Below the pieces are notes generated by a model. It saw only the letters and a program-made list of their open reading frames with translations, ran no database searches and was not told the DNA's origin. Shown piece by piece: positions 16,212 through 25,309 of a stretch of 64,000 nt of DNA. How positions within the stretch are numbered: position 1 is the stretch's first letter; every line of letters begins with the position of its first letter. Source of the stretch: Bacteroidota bacterium (GTDB lineage: Bacteria; Bacteroidota; Bacteroidia; Cytophagales; Cyclobacteriaceae); the NCBI GenBank assembly GCA_018267275.1, contig JAFDYV010000010.1, forward strand, positions 1-64,000. The letters run 5' to 3'. Both the position numbers and the translations under genes were made by a program.

Positions 16212-17912
16212 ATGTTGAAAACCGTTAGCGCATGGTGTTTTGCATTGTTTTGTGCAAGCGTAAACGCACAAGTGGCCGACCCGCTCATAAAAGTGATGGA
16301 AGAGGAGATGGCCCGCGAGTGGGGACAGTTGCAGAAAGCACAGCAGCCTCCTTATTTTCTGTCGTACCGCGTTACGGACAACCGCAGCTTTCGCTTGCGC
16401 GGATCGCTGGGCAGCCTGGTAGATGAAAACAAAGACCGCACGCGCACACTCAATGCGTCAGTGCGCGTGGGCGATTATACGTTTGATGACTCACACCCCA
16501 TGGACGATTTCGATGGCGACATGCCGTTTGATTTCATGGGCCGCGGTGCACGGGCACAAACGCTGCCCGAAGAAGACGACCCGCTGGCCATTCAGTTTGC
16601 CATGTGGCAACAGACGCAAAGCGCCTATCGTTCGGCACTCTCTAGCTACAAGGCGTTGAAGAATGCGCCAAAAAAAGAAGAAGCCAAAAAGCCTGTGAGC
16701 GATTTTTCGAAAGAGGAGCCTGCGGTGTTCTTCGATGGCCCCTTGCCCGCGGCAGCAACCTTTTTCAATGTGAGCGATTGGCGCCAAAAAGTGAAGCGGT
16801 TGAGTGCAGTATTTTTGTCGGTGCCCGAAATTGTAGATGGCGATGTCGGCATACATGTTGACTTAGACCGTAAGTATTTTATTTCTACCGAAGGCACGCG
16901 CATAGCCCAAAACCGCACGTCAGCCTACCTGTCGGTGAGCGCAAGCATCCGTGCCGAAGATGGTGACATTGTGCCACTGCACATGTCGTACTACGCCACC
17001 ACTCCGGCCGATTTGCCGGCCGAGGAACTCGTGCGCAAAGACATTGAAGCACTGAAGGTGAAGTTGGCCAAAATGCGCACAGCACCGGTGGCCGAGCCGT
17101 ACACCGGCCCCGCAATTTTATATGCGCGCGCGGCTGGTGTTTTCTTCCACGAAATCTTTGGCCACCGCGTGGAAGGCCAACGCTTGAAGAGCAAGTACGA
17201 TGGCCAAACGTTTAAAGACAAAGTGAACGAACTGGTGTTGCCCAAAACACTCAGTGTGGTGTTTGACCCAACGCTCCGTAATTTCAACCAGCAGCCGCTC
17301 AACGGCTATTACCAGTTTGACGATGAAGGCGTAAAAGCCCGTAAGGTAACGGTAGTTGAAAGTGGCGTGCTGAAAACATTCTTGATGTCGCGCACACCCA
17401 TCGAAAACTTTGGCAGTTCTAATGGCCACGGCAGGGCAGAGGCAGGAGCCAGCGTGGTAACTCGCCAGTCCAACCTCATCATCGAAAACAAAAAGGTGGT
17501 AGACATGGCCAGCTTGCGCAAGATGCTCATTGCCGAGTGCAAAAAACAAGATAAAAAGTATGGCTATCTGTTTATGGATGTGATGGGTGGCTTCACCAAC
17601 ACGGGCAGGGTGATGCCCAATGCCTTTAACATTTTTCCTACAGAAGTGTACCGCATCTACACCGATGGCCGACCCGATGAGTTGGTGCGCGGTGTGGATT
17701 TGATTGGTACTCCGTTGGCGATGTTTGCCGAAATACAGGCAGCCGATGACAAGGCCGAAGTGTTCACAGGATTTTGTGGCGCAGAGTCGGGCAGCGTGCC
17801 GGTAACCGCCATTTCGCCTTCGTTGTTTGTGAAGCGAATTGAGACACAGAAAAAGATGGTGACGCAGGTAGAGAAACCCCTGTTGGAGAAACCGGCTGAT
17901 AGTAACAAATAA
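16212..17912 (+). CDS. Secreted TldD-like metallopeptidase
   Basis: TldD proteins are zinc peptidases that work with a TldE (PmbA) partner. The signature helix HEIFGH is present with His313, Glu314 and His318. In this copy the protein starts with a signal peptide (MLKTVSAWCFALFCASVNAQ), so it should act in the periplasm, whereas enterobacterial TldD is cytoplasmic. An open frame extends back to a GTG at 16188, but ATG at 16212 places the signal peptide correctly. At 566 residues it is longer than classical TldD, mainly through an N-terminal domain of about 200 residues. The next gene encodes its paralogue. Confidence 0.85.
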   Translation: MLKTVSAWCFALFCASVNAQVADPLIKVMEEEMAREWGQLQKAQQPPYFLSYRVTDNRSFRLRGSLGSLVDENKDRTRTLNASVRVGDYTFDDSHPMDDFDGDMPFDFMGRGARAQTLPEEDDPLAIQFAMWQQTQSAYRSALSSYKALKNAPKKEEAKKPVSDFSKEEPAVFFDGPLPAAATFFNVSDWRQKVKRLSAVFLSVPEIVDGDVGIHVDLDRKYFISTEGTRIAQNRTSAYLSVSASIRAEDGDIVPLHMSYYATTPADLPAEELVRKDIEALKVKLAKMRTAPVAEPYTGPAILYARAAGVFFHEIFGHRVEGQRLKSKYDGQTFKDKVNELVLPKTLSVVFDPTLRNFNQQPLNGYYQFDDEGVKARKVTVVESGVLKTFLMSRTPIENFGSSNGHGRAEAGASVVTRQSNLIIENKKVVDMASLRKMLIAECKKQDKKYGYLFMDVMGGFTNTGRVMPNAFNIFPTEVYRIYTDGRPDELVRGVDLIGTPLAMFAEIQAADDKAEVFTGFCGAESGSVPVTAISPSLFVKRIETQKKMVTQVEKPLLEKPADSNK

Positions 17913-17924
17913 ATATTCTTGGTG

Positions 17925-19592
17925 ATGAAGAGATTTTTTTTGGTAGGTGTAATGGCTGTCATCGCCCAAGCGTTGATTGCGCAAAGCGAAGAGGTCATTT
18001 TAAAAGCCATGAAAGACGAACTGCAACGCAATGCAAAGGAGCTATCGTTGCCGGGTTATGAAAAACCGTTCTTCATCATGTATGGTTTGGTCGATCAAAA
18101 AACAATGGTAGTGTCGGGCACGTTGGGCTCCATCATCAATTCAAATGAAGATGAAAACCGTTACAAAAGCACCACACGCATTTTGGTAGGCAACTACGAA
18201 TTCAATGATGAAAGCCTGGAAGACAATCTCTTTAGCCAGCCCAATGCCATGGAGATAGGCCTGCCGTTGGATGACGACTACTGGGGCATCCGCAGATCTT
18301 TTTGGGCCACCACCGACAACGTGTACCGAAGTGCAGCGCGTCATTTTGAAAAACACAAGCAAACGTTGAAAGAATCGGGCAAGCCGCTGGCTGAATTGCC
18401 ACACCGCTGGTTTGGACAAGTGCCTGCTCAAAAGATGATCGTGACGCAGCCTTTCGTGAGTGTGAATCGGTTGGAGTGGGAAGCAAAAGTGCGCGAGTTG
18501 TCAGGCTTGTTCAAAACGGTGCCGGGCATTACCAATTCTGTGGTGTTTGTGAGTTTTGTTCAGGGGAATAAATATATGGTCAATACCGAGGGCTTGGAAG
18601 CAAAGCTTCCGTTTAGCCATGCTTCGATTACCGTTTTTGTGCAGGGAAAAGAAGAAGGTGGAAAATTTTTGTTTGATCAAATTTCATTTGAAGCAAAAGC
18701 ACTCGATAAGTTGCCCGCCATGGCGCAGCTTCGGTTAGAAGTAGAGAGATTGATCAAGCGGGTGAAGGAAGAGAAAAAGCAGCCAACCCTAGAGGAAGAA
18801 TACAATGGCCCGATACTATTGGAAGGAGCAGCAGTGGCGCAGACTTTTTCTTCTACGCTGATGGCTGGGCGTGAGGGGCTTTTTGCCTCTGACAATATTG
18901 CGAAGTTGAAGGGCTTTCAGTTTGAAGATGAATCCGTCAGTTCAGAAGGCAAGGTAGGTAAGTCGATTATGAATGCGTTGATTTCCATCAAAGCCAAACC
19001 TAGATTGAAAGAATACAACGGAGTGGATTTGCTCGGCAGTTTTGTGCTGGACAATGAAGGGGTTAGTCCGGCAGATGAGCTAACGTTGGTGGAAAATGGA
19101 GTGCTGAAGAATTTGCTGAATAACCGTACTCTCACCAATGCCAACCAAACAGCAAATGGTTTTGCCAATGGGCCTGGTGTGGTAGAAGTTACGATAGCGC
19201 AAAAAGATACTGATAAAGCGCTGCGAGATAAATTGCTTGCCCAAGCAAGAAAGGAAGGGTTGACCTTTGCATTGATTTTGCGAGATGAGGCTTCGCGCGG
19301 TGGAATGATGAATGCTTACAAAGTAGACGTGGCTACGGGCAAAGAGCAATTGGTGCGCAATGTGAATTTGCGCGAGCTGGGCTTTAAAACATGGAAGCGG
19401 ATTTTGGGTGCGTCTTCCACCTATGTTGCACACAATTTGGGTGGCGCAGGTTTCGATCGAGAGTTTGGACCAAGCTTTACTTCATGGATTGTGCCAACAG
19501 CTGTTTTGCTGGAAGAGGGAGAGGTGCAACCATTGCGGATGCCCTCGCTTAAAGAGGAAGAGTACATTACCAGCCCATTGAAGAGTAATTAG
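17925..19592 (+). CDS. Secreted TldE/PmbA-like partner lacking the zinc motif
   Basis: It is clearly homologous along its length to the preceding TldD-like protein. Where that protein has HEIFGH, this one reads TFSSTLMAGREG, so the zinc ligands are missing. This is the TldE-type state, in which the subunit supports a catalytic TldD partner. It also has a signal peptide (MKRFFLVGVMAVIAQALIAQ). The ATG at 17925 is preferred over an in-frame TTG two codons earlier. The gene follows the first by 12 bases. Its stop overlaps the stop of the converging phosphoesterase gene. Confidence 0.83.
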   Translation: MKRFFLVGVMAVIAQALIAQSEEVILKAMKDELQRNAKELSLPGYEKPFFIMYGLVDQKTMVVSGTLGSIINSNEDENRYKSTTRILVGNYEFNDESLEDNLFSQPNAMEIGLPLDDDYWGIRRSFWATTDNVYRSAARHFEKHKQTLKESGKPLAELPHRWFGQVPAQKMIVTQPFVSVNRLEWEAKVRELSGLFKTVPGITNSVVFVSFVQGNKYMVNTEGLEAKLPFSHASITVFVQGKEEGGKFLFDQISFEAKALDKLPAMAQLRLEVERLIKRVKEEKKQPTLEEEYNGPILLEGAAVAQTFSSTLMAGREGLFASDNIAKLKGFQFEDESVSSEGKVGKSIMNALISIKAKPRLKEYNGVDLLGSFVLDNEGVSPADELTLVENGVLKNLLNNRTLTNANQTANGFANGPGVVEVTIAQKDTDKALRDKLLAQARKEGLTFALILRDEASRGGMMNAYKVDVATGKEQLVRNVNLRELGFKTWKRILGASSTYVAHNLGGAGFDREFGPSFTSWIVPTAVLLEEGEVQPLRMPSLKEEEYITSPLKSN

Positions 19593-20089
19593 ATTTTGCC
19601 TCTTTTCCCAAGCTCAATCACCTCCATGTTTTTGATTTCTTTGTTTAAGATTTCAAACCGCATAATGGTTTTGATGTGGTGAAAGCCATGGTTGCCGGCC
19701 GCGCCCGGATTGATATACAGCAAATTGTATTTCGGGTCTTTGATCACTTTTAAGATGTGCGAGTGGCCGCAGATGAGTACATCGGCTGACTTTTCTTTCA
19801 AGATCTTTTTGGTTCGCGGATTGTAATTCGGAGGCGAGCCTGCGATATGTGTCATCCAAATGCGCAGACCTTCACAATCAAACCACAGGTATTCGGGGTA
19901 CAGCGCTTGCAAATTTTTGTCATCAATATTGCCGTACACTGCGCGTAATGGTTTTAGGTGTTCAAGTTGCTGGGTAACGGAGACTTCTCCAATATCACCT
20001 GCATGCCATATTTCATCCACCGACTGAAAGTACTCCAACACTTTTGGATCTAAATGACTGTGTGTATCTGAGATGAGGCCTATTTTCAT
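19589..20089 (-). CDS. YfcE/MJ0936-type metallophosphoesterase
   Basis: This 166-residue protein has the full calcineurin-like metal set: SDTHSH near residues 7-12, HAGDIG near 30, YGNID near 51, GHSH near 105 and NPGA near 125. Such small enzymes are phosphodiesterases of uncertain natural substrate. The gene converges with the TldE-like gene, and the two stops overlap. An AT-rich divergent region of about 70 bases separates its start from the toxin-antitoxin pair. Confidence 0.88.
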   Translation of the reverse strand: MKIGLISDTHSHLDPKVLEYFQSVDEIWHAGDIGEVSVTQQLEHLKPLRAVYGNIDDKNLQALYPEYLWFDCEGLRIWMTHIAGSPPNYNPRTKKILKEKSADVLICGHSHILKVIKDPKYNLLYINPGAAGNHGFHHIKTIMRFEILNKEIKNMEVIELGKRGKI

Positions 20090-20103
20090 TTATTGTGAAT
20101 GTA

Positions 20104-20135
20104 TTTGATTAATACGTATAAAAAATTTATATTTG
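20104..20135 (+). promoter_or_regulatory. Bacteroidota-type promoter of the toxin-antitoxin pair
   Basis: TTTG at 20104-20107 and TATATTTG at 20128-20135 are 20 bases apart. This is a full match to the Bacteroidota consensus TTTG, 19-21 bases, TAnnTTTG. The antitoxin ATG follows 22 bases later. Confidence 0.75.
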
Positions 20136-20157
20136 TCGTGTAATTAAAAAATCAAAT

Positions 20158-20415
20158 ATGGATGCTAAAATTACATTAAGTTTCAATCAAGACGTAATTG
20201 CAAAGGCAAAACGCTTTGCCGATGATAACAATATCAGTTTGTCCAGGCTCACCGAGTTTTTATACAGTAAAATCACCAGCGGCCATTACAAGCAATTGGA
20301 AGATTTGCCCGTGGCAGATTGGGTCAACCAAGTGGCGGAGGGGGAAATCAGCTATCAAAAATCACCGCGCCCTTATAAAAGCTTAAAAAAGGAATATTAT
20401 AAGTCTAGGAAGTGA
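20158..20415 (+). CDS. DUF6364-like antitoxin
   Basis: This 85-residue protein starts with a ribbon-helix-helix-like pattern (KITLSFNQDVIAKAKRFADDNNISLSRLTEFLY). It carries a basic C-terminal tail (SLKKEYYKSRK) of the kind that wraps a toxin. It matches the small DUF6364-type antitoxins found before PIN-domain toxins in Bacteroidota. It should bind DNA at its own promoter and neutralise the toxin. Its stop overlaps the toxin's GTG start (GTGA). Confidence 0.8.
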   Translation: MDAKITLSFNQDVIAKAKRFADDNNISLSRLTEFLYSKITSGHYKQLEDLPVADWVNQVAEGEISYQKSPRPYKSLKKEYYKSRK

Positions 20416-20831
20416 GAATTTTCTTAGATGCAAATATTTTGGTATCGGTGCTGAACAAAGAATATCCTTTGTACACCTACTCCTCTCGGGTATTGAGTTT
20501 GGCGGGCAACAGTTCTTTTCAGGTTTACACATCACCCATTTGTTTGGCGATTGCCTTTTACTTTGCTGAAAAGAAGAGTGGCACCATCCAAGCAAAAAAG
20601 AAGATTGATTTATTGGTTCAAAATCTGCAGGTGTCAACGGTAGATGGAAATACGGTGCGGAAAACGGTTAAAGATAAGGCGATTGAAGACTTTGAAGACG
20701 GGCTCGAGTACTATTCCGCGGAAGCAGCTAAGTGTAAGTGCATCATTTCTGAAGACAGAAAGCATTTCTTCTTTTCTAAGCTTGAAGTAATGGATGCTCG
20801 TGGTTTTTTGGAAAAGTATGTGATGCGTTAG
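20412..20831 (+). CDS. PIN-domain ribonuclease toxin
   Basis: This 139-residue protein begins with the PIN signature MRIFLDANIL (Asp6, Asn8). A mid-protein acidic stretch (DFEDGLEYYSAEAAKCKCIISEDRKHF) supplies further carboxylates for the metal-dependent RNase site. The start is GTG at 20412, overlapping the antitoxin stop, so translation is coupled. The antitoxin comes first, as is usual for type II systems. The RNA target is unknown. Confidence 0.85.
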   Translation: MRIFLDANILVSVLNKEYPLYTYSSRVLSLAGNSSFQVYTSPICLAIAFYFAEKKSGTIQAKKKIDLLVQNLQVSTVDGNTVRKTVKDKAIEDFEDGLEYYSAEAAKCKCIISEDRKHFFFSKLEVMDARGFLEKYVMR

Positions 20832-20837
20832 CTTGCC

Positions 20838-21719
20838 TTAGTTTTGATGAAAGCTCTCGCTCACAAAACTCAAAACTTCAGGAAGGGCCGTACGCCAATA
20901 CGACCAGTTGAGGATACCGTTTCTCACACGAAATTCATGAGGCACTTTTTTGTCGATAAGCGCTGCATGTAGCGCCATGTTACCTTTTATCAGAAAATCT
21001 TTATCCCCGCAATCAATGTAGTAGCGCACTTTCTTTAGTTCATCGGCACTGGTTTTTTCTACGATGTCTAATATGGAGTTGCTGCGCCAATGGTCAGTCA
21101 ATCGATCTTTTCCTTTCAGATTCTTTCCAAAAGGAATGGCAAATACGTTTGCCCAATTTTCGTCAGGCATGTTTACGATCTCTTCCTTTGTTAAAATGCC
21201 CGCGCTAAGTGGTGCGGCAGATGAGAATAAATTTGGATGCTTCATGGCCAGCAGGCAAGTGCCAAATCCACCCATCGACAAGCTAGCGATGGCGCGGTAG
21301 CGTTTTTCAGTTCGTGTTTGGTAAACAGAATCAATGAAGGGAATAAACTCCTGCACAAAGAAACTCTCGTACTTGATCTTTCCATCGGCAGTATTGAGGT
21401 ACCAGCTGACGCCCCCATCGGGCATGGCAATAATCATGGAAGTCATTTCGCCTTTTGCTTCTTGCTGATCGGCAATGTGCTTCACCTCTCCAAATTGTGT
21501 CCAACCGGTCTCGTCATCGCCAAAGCCGTGAAGTAGGTATAAGACGGGAAATCTTCTGGTGCCATAATCCTTTGGCAGATAAATACTGTATTCCACTTCC
21601 TTCTCCAAGATAGTGCTTTTCAATTTCAGACTTTCTTTGATGATGCTTGATTGGCCAACGGCAGCATTAGCGATAGCTGCCAAAAGAATAAGGACGAATT
21701 GTTTCATGAGTCTCATCAC
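20838..21719 (-). CDS. Secreted alpha/beta-hydrolase esterase (esterase D-like)
   Basis: The protein has a signal peptide (QFVLILLAAIANAAVGQ) and the alpha/beta-hydrolase core: oxyanion segment LLHGFGDDETGW and nucleophile elbow S-L-S-M-G-G. It resembles the putative esterase family that includes feruloyl and tributyrin esterases, which cleave acyl groups from sugars or small esters. The annotated first Met could be replaced by Met5 (start at 21707), which gives a more compact signal peptide. The gene converges with the PIN toxin gene, with 6 bases between stops. Confidence 0.82.
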   Translation of the reverse strand: MMRLMKQFVLILLAAIANAAVGQSSIIKESLKLKSTILEKEVEYSIYLPKDYGTRRFPVLYLLHGFGDDETGWTQFGEVKHIADQQEAKGEMTSMIIAMPDGGVSWYLNTADGKIKYESFFVQEFIPFIDSVYQTRTEKRYRAIASLSMGGFGTCLLAMKHPNLFSSAAPLSAGILTKEEIVNMPDENWANVFAIPFGKNLKGKDRLTDHWRSNSILDIVEKTSADELKKVRYYIDCGDKDFLIKGNMALHAALIDKKVPHEFRVRNGILNWSYWRTALPEVLSFVSESFHQN

Positions 21720-21814
21720 ATTAAGAAGGAAAAAAGTTACGGAATATCGCCAACAACTAAAAAGAGAATAATGCTTTTATTGTTACTTGTTTTTCGGGCA
21801 AGCCGTCAGGTTTG

Positions 21815-22075
21815 CTAACGCTTTTTCAATTTCTTTTCCCATTCGGCTGCGCGCTTCATTTTAGCGAGTGTTCCTTCGTTGATCAGCTTTTCCAATTGCG
21901 GGTGTATTTGGCCTTGTGAGGTGAGGTGGTAGTACCCGCAAAGATCGCATTGGTAAATGGCAACGGGGCCGCGGTTCGGCCCAACAGGCAACTGCACGTT
22001 GGCTTCAATGAGTGCATCGATGGCTAATGCCTCATGGAGGTAGAGTCTTTTTCCACTTGGGCATGTTCGCTTCAT
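21815..22075 (-). CDS. Small zinc-ribbon-like protein
   Basis: This 86-residue protein has an N-terminal CPSGKRLYLHEALAIDAL segment and a C-x2-C pair in YQCDLCGYYHLTS. That combination occurs in many small bacterial proteins of unknown function, with two or three cysteines and a histidine probably binding zinc. A basic helical tail ends it. It is divergent from the cyclophilin gene, with overlapping promoter space. Confidence 0.6.
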   Translation of the reverse strand: MKRTCPSGKRLYLHEALAIDALIEANVQLPVGPNRGPVAIYQCDLCGYYHLTSQGQIHPQLEKLINEGTLAKMKRAAEWEKKLKKR

Positions 22076-22106
22076 TGTTCAAAATACTAAAACTCTATTA
22101 ACTTTG
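22075..22106 (+). promoter_or_regulatory. Bacteroidota-type promoter of the cyclophilin gene
   Basis: TTG at 22075-22077 and TAACTTTG at 22099-22106 are 21 bases apart. The cyclophilin ATG is 20 bases downstream. The -33 element overlaps the start codon of the divergent gene. Confidence 0.65.
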
Positions 22107-22126
22107 CCGCCCTAAATTTAGTTGAA

Positions 22127-22567
22127 ATGAAAGTAGCAGAAATCCATACCAAGAAGGGCGTAATGAAAATCAATTTCTTTGAAAAAGATGCGCCCAACAC
22201 CGTGAAGAATTTTATCACGCTCGCGGAGAAGGGGTTTTACGATGGCCTCACATTCCACCGCGTACTTCCGAATTTTGTTATCCAAGGCGGATGCCCGAAC
22301 GGCATTGGCAATGGCGGCCCCGGATATATGATCGATTGCGAATTGACCGGAGATAATCAATACCATGACAGGGGCGTGCTCTCCATGGCACATGCAGGAC
22401 GAAATACTGGTGGGTCCCAATTCTTTATTTGCCACACGCGTGCCACCACTAAACACCTGGATCGCAACCACACCGTTTTCGGTAAGGTGGTAGAAGGCTT
22501 AGACGTGATTGATCAAATCCGTCAAGGCGATGTGATGGAAAAGGTGGTGATTACGGAGGTAGCGTAG
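22127..22567 (+). CDS. Cyclophilin-type peptidylprolyl isomerase
   Basis: The enzyme isomerises X-Pro bonds during folding. The family core is complete in 146 residues: FHRVLPNFVIQGG, GGPGY, MAHAGRNTGGSQFFI and LDRNHTVFGKV. There is no signal peptide, so it should be cytoplasmic. The stop lies two bases from that of the convergent RidA-family gene. Confidence 0.92.
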   Translation: MKVAEIHTKKGVMKINFFEKDAPNTVKNFITLAEKGFYDGLTFHRVLPNFVIQGGCPNGIGNGGPGYMIDCELTGDNQYHDRGVLSMAHAGRNTGGSQFFICHTRATTKHLDRNHTVFGKVVEGLDVIDQIRQGDVMEKVVITEVA

Positions 22568-22568
22568 C

Positions 22569-22946
22569 TTACGCGAGTTCCGCTACACATTCAATCTCCA
22601 CCAAAGCATCTTTGGGCAAGCGGCTTACCTCCACGGTGGTGCGCGCAGGTTTGTGCTCACCGAAAAATTGCTCATAGGCCTTGTTCATTTTTTCGAAATC
22701 AGCAAAATTTTTCAGAAACACACTGGTCTTTAACACGTGGTTTCGGTTTGCCCCTGCGGCTTTCAGCACCGTCTCCAAATTTTGAAGTACCAAGGTAGTC
22801 TGTTCAGTTACCGTGGCACCTTCAATCACCATGGTGGTAGGGTTCAAGGGTGTTTGCCCCGAGCAAAAAATCAATTTGCCGGAAATGAAAGCGTGGGAAT
22901 AGGGGCCGATGACCTTAGGGGCATGCTCTGCGAAAACTTTTGTCAT
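22569..22946 (-). CDS. RidA family (YjgF/UK114) imine deaminase
   Basis: The 125-residue length and pattern fit RidA: IGPYSHA near the N-terminus, SGQTPLNP, and the C-terminal RTTVEVSRLPKDALVEIECVA with the conserved Arg and Glu of the active site. RidA hydrolyses reactive enamine/imine intermediates made by PLP enzymes, protecting them from damage. Confidence 0.9.
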   Translation of the reverse strand: MTKVFAEHAPKVIGPYSHAFISGKLIFCSGQTPLNPTTMVIEGATVTEQTTLVLQNLETVLKAAGANRNHVLKTSVFLKNFADFEKMNKAYEQFFGEHKPARTTVEVSRLPKDALVEIECVAELA

Positions 22947-23088
22947 TATGGTTTGGCTTTGGTTTTTAATTCTGTTTTAATGGATTGAAAGTAATAACGT
23001 CATTCAAGATAGCAAATCTTTGAATATTTTTTCAGTAACCTCGTTTATTCGTTACACATAAGTTTGTAGGTTTACATCACTAAATCGG

Positions 23089-24333
23089 ATGACCATTCGG
23101 CTGACGTTTTTCATTTCATGTGTTCTACTGATATCCCGGGCAACGGCACAGCAGTTTACATTTCAAGCAGCGCTCACCAAATCAAAAGAAAATAACCCCC
23201 TGTTAAAAGCCGTGGTGAAGAACCTTGAGCTTGCTCGTTTCGATGTGGTAACAGCGGGTCTCAGACCTAACCCGAACTTTAATAACCAAACATTGCAGCA
23301 GCTGGACAGCAAGTTTTTTCCGGCCAACTCTGCCTGGAGCGATAACTTGAATCGCCAGGTATGGTATCAACTGACCAAACCTTTTCAGCTTGATAACCTG
23401 AGGGGCAAGAAGATCGATTTTGCGGAAGCGGCTTATCGTGTTACGGAGAAATCATACCATGAAACCGAGCGCACAATACTGCAGGCGGCAGCCAATCAGT
23501 GGTTGGGTGCTTGGCGGGCTTTTGTTCAATTTAATGCGATTGGTAAAACACTCAAAAACATTGATAGCCTCAACCTGATCAACGAAAACAGATTTAAAAA
23601 TCAGGTAATCACGCAGAGCGATTTAGTCCGTACCAAATTGCTAGCCGAACAATACAGGCTCCGATATACCGAGTCGAGGCAAGACTACTTTAATCAACTG
23701 AAGCAACTGCGAGTTTTATTGGGGACCAGCGACAGTGTTTCGATCGCCATTGATGATCCCTTCGTGTTGCCCCAGTTGCCCGACAATTTAGATTCACTTT
23801 ATAGCCTCTCGCGTCAACAACGTGCCGACTTGCAATTGATACAAGCTACCAAGGCGTTGGCTGCGAGCAACATTGTGTTGCAAAAATCGAAAGCAATACC
23901 ACAACCCGAATTGGGGATGATTTGGAACCCACAAAATTCAGTTCCGTATCTCGGCTTTTTTGGCACCATTCAGTTACCCATTTGGTCGAGAAATCAAGGG
24001 GAGATTGGGAAATCGCATGTGTTTCAACAGCAAACCGAAATCAATTATCAACGGATGGAATTGCAACTTCGCACCGAAGTTGAAACTGCCTATAAAACGT
24101 TCAAAATCTATCAAACCAATTTGCAACGATATGAGCTGCTGCTGCGCGAGTCCGACAATGTGTTGGGCACGGTGCGGTATGCTTATTTAAGAGGCGCCAC
24201 TAATTTGATTGATTTTTTGGAGGCGCAGCGTGCCTGGTTTGATACGCGGCAAAACTATTTTGAAACGTTGTACAACTATCGCAAGAGTTACATTGAGATG
24301 CTGTACGTAACCGGAACATTGAGTAAAATGTAA
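23089..24333 (+). CDS. TolC-family outer-membrane channel of a metal efflux system
   Basis: This 414-residue secreted protein (signal peptide ending RATAQ) has the long helical pattern of TolC/CzcC proteins, with two repeated helical halves (LARFDVVTAGLRPNPN and the matching AASNIVLQKSKAIPQPELGM). It should form the outer-membrane exit duct for the adaptor and pump encoded next. Four genes follow one another with 4 bases, 12 bases and then a 4-base overlap between them, so they form one operon. A TAAGTTTG box at 23059-23066 is a candidate -7 element. Confidence 0.87.
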   Translation: MTIRLTFFISCVLLISRATAQQFTFQAALTKSKENNPLLKAVVKNLELARFDVVTAGLRPNPNFNNQTLQQLDSKFFPANSAWSDNLNRQVWYQLTKPFQLDNLRGKKIDFAEAAYRVTEKSYHETERTILQAAANQWLGAWRAFVQFNAIGKTLKNIDSLNLINENRFKNQVITQSDLVRTKLLAEQYRLRYTESRQDYFNQLKQLRVLLGTSDSVSIAIDDPFVLPQLPDNLDSLYSLSRQQRADLQLIQATKALAASNIVLQKSKAIPQPELGMIWNPQNSVPYLGFFGTIQLPIWSRNQGEIGKSHVFQQQTEINYQRMELQLRTEVETAYKTFKIYQTNLQRYELLLRESDNVLGTVRYAYLRGATNLIDFLEAQRAWFDTRQNYFETLYNYRKSYIEMLYVTGTLSKM

Positions 24334-24337
24334 TTGT

Positions 24338-25297
24338 ATGGTTAGATTACTGCTATTGGTAATGATCATCGTAAGCGTTGCGTGCAAAAAGCATGATGGG
24401 AAGCATGCAGTAGAAGCAATTGCCAAACCTGAAGTAAAAGAAAACGGTGACTTGATAGTCTTCTTGGATCAACATCAAACTGAACAGTTTGAGGTAGTGC
24501 TTACCAAAAAAGAAAACGTGACGGCACGATTTTCGGCACCCGCGCACGTGATGGCCACTGTTGTTCAATCTGCCGACAATGTTGCGCAAAACTTAATTCT
24601 TTTTGATGACGCAGACCTATCCTACAACTACGCATCTTACCTACAGCATTTGGTTTTGATTAACCAGTGGAAAATTAATATTGCAAGGGTGAAAGATTTG
24701 CTGGCGCATGGTGCGGCCACTGGCAAAGATCTGATTGAAGCGCAAACACAGTTGGCCAACGAAGAGGCCGTTATCATTGAACATGAGACTAAATTAAAGT
24801 TAGGCGGATTTGATCCGGTGGCGTTGCGCGGAGCCAAAGCCAAGACGGTGTGGGTACTTTGCAACGTGCCCGAAAACCAGGTGGACAAAGTGCGAGAAGG
24901 TAACAAATGCACTGTGCATTTTAATTCTTTTCCAAACGAGGTGATGTCGGCAAGGGTGGAGGCTGTAGGCGATATGGTAGACGCCATTACCCGCATGGTG
25001 AAAGTACGGATAATCTTATCGAACCCTGACAGTCGAATCAAGGCAGGCATGTACGCCACCGTTGATTTTGGTGTGGCAGAGGGCAAGTTCATCTCAGTAC
25101 CCCACACCAGTATTGTTACGGTGGGCGGCAAGAGTTATGTTTTTGTAAAAATTAGTGAACGCGAGTATCGAAGAAAGCTAGTAGTACTTGGGCAAAACGC
25201 TGATGACAGCGCAATGGTGATTTCAGGCTTAACCGAAGGAGAGCAAGTGGTAAAAAGTGGAACGATGCAGCTAAAGGGACTTAGTTTTGGATATTAA
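24338..25297 (+). CDS. RND efflux periplasmic adaptor lipoprotein (CzcB-like)
   Basis: A lipoprotein signal (IIVSVACKK) anchors the protein. The middle has the helical hairpin of membrane-fusion proteins (ARVKDLLAHGAATGKDLIEAQTQLANEEA), and the C-terminal part carries the beta-barrel segments (RIKAGMYATVDF, IPVPHTSIV-like ISVPHTSIV). It should link the inner-membrane pump to the TolC-like channel. It is compact (319 aa), without the His-rich extensions of some CzcB proteins, so the metal cannot be guessed. Confidence 0.85.
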   Translation: MVRLLLLVMIIVSVACKKHDGKHAVEAIAKPEVKENGDLIVFLDQHQTEQFEVVLTKKENVTARFSAPAHVMATVVQSADNVAQNLILFDDADLSYNYASYLQHLVLINQWKINIARVKDLLAHGAATGKDLIEAQTQLANEEAVIIEHETKLKLGGFDPVALRGAKAKTVWVLCNVPENQVDKVREGNKCTVHFNSFPNEVMSARVEAVGDMVDAITRMVKVRIILSNPDSRIKAGMYATVDFGVAEGKFISVPHTSIVTVGGKSYVFVKISEREYRRKLVVLGQNADDSAMVISGLTEGEQVVKSGTMQLKGLSFGY

Positions 25298-25309
25298 TTG
25301 CTTATACCT

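Noticed and set aside
17118..17984. 288-residue minus-strand open frame
   Set aside because: It lies antisense within the TldD-like gene, which has clear motifs on the plus strand.
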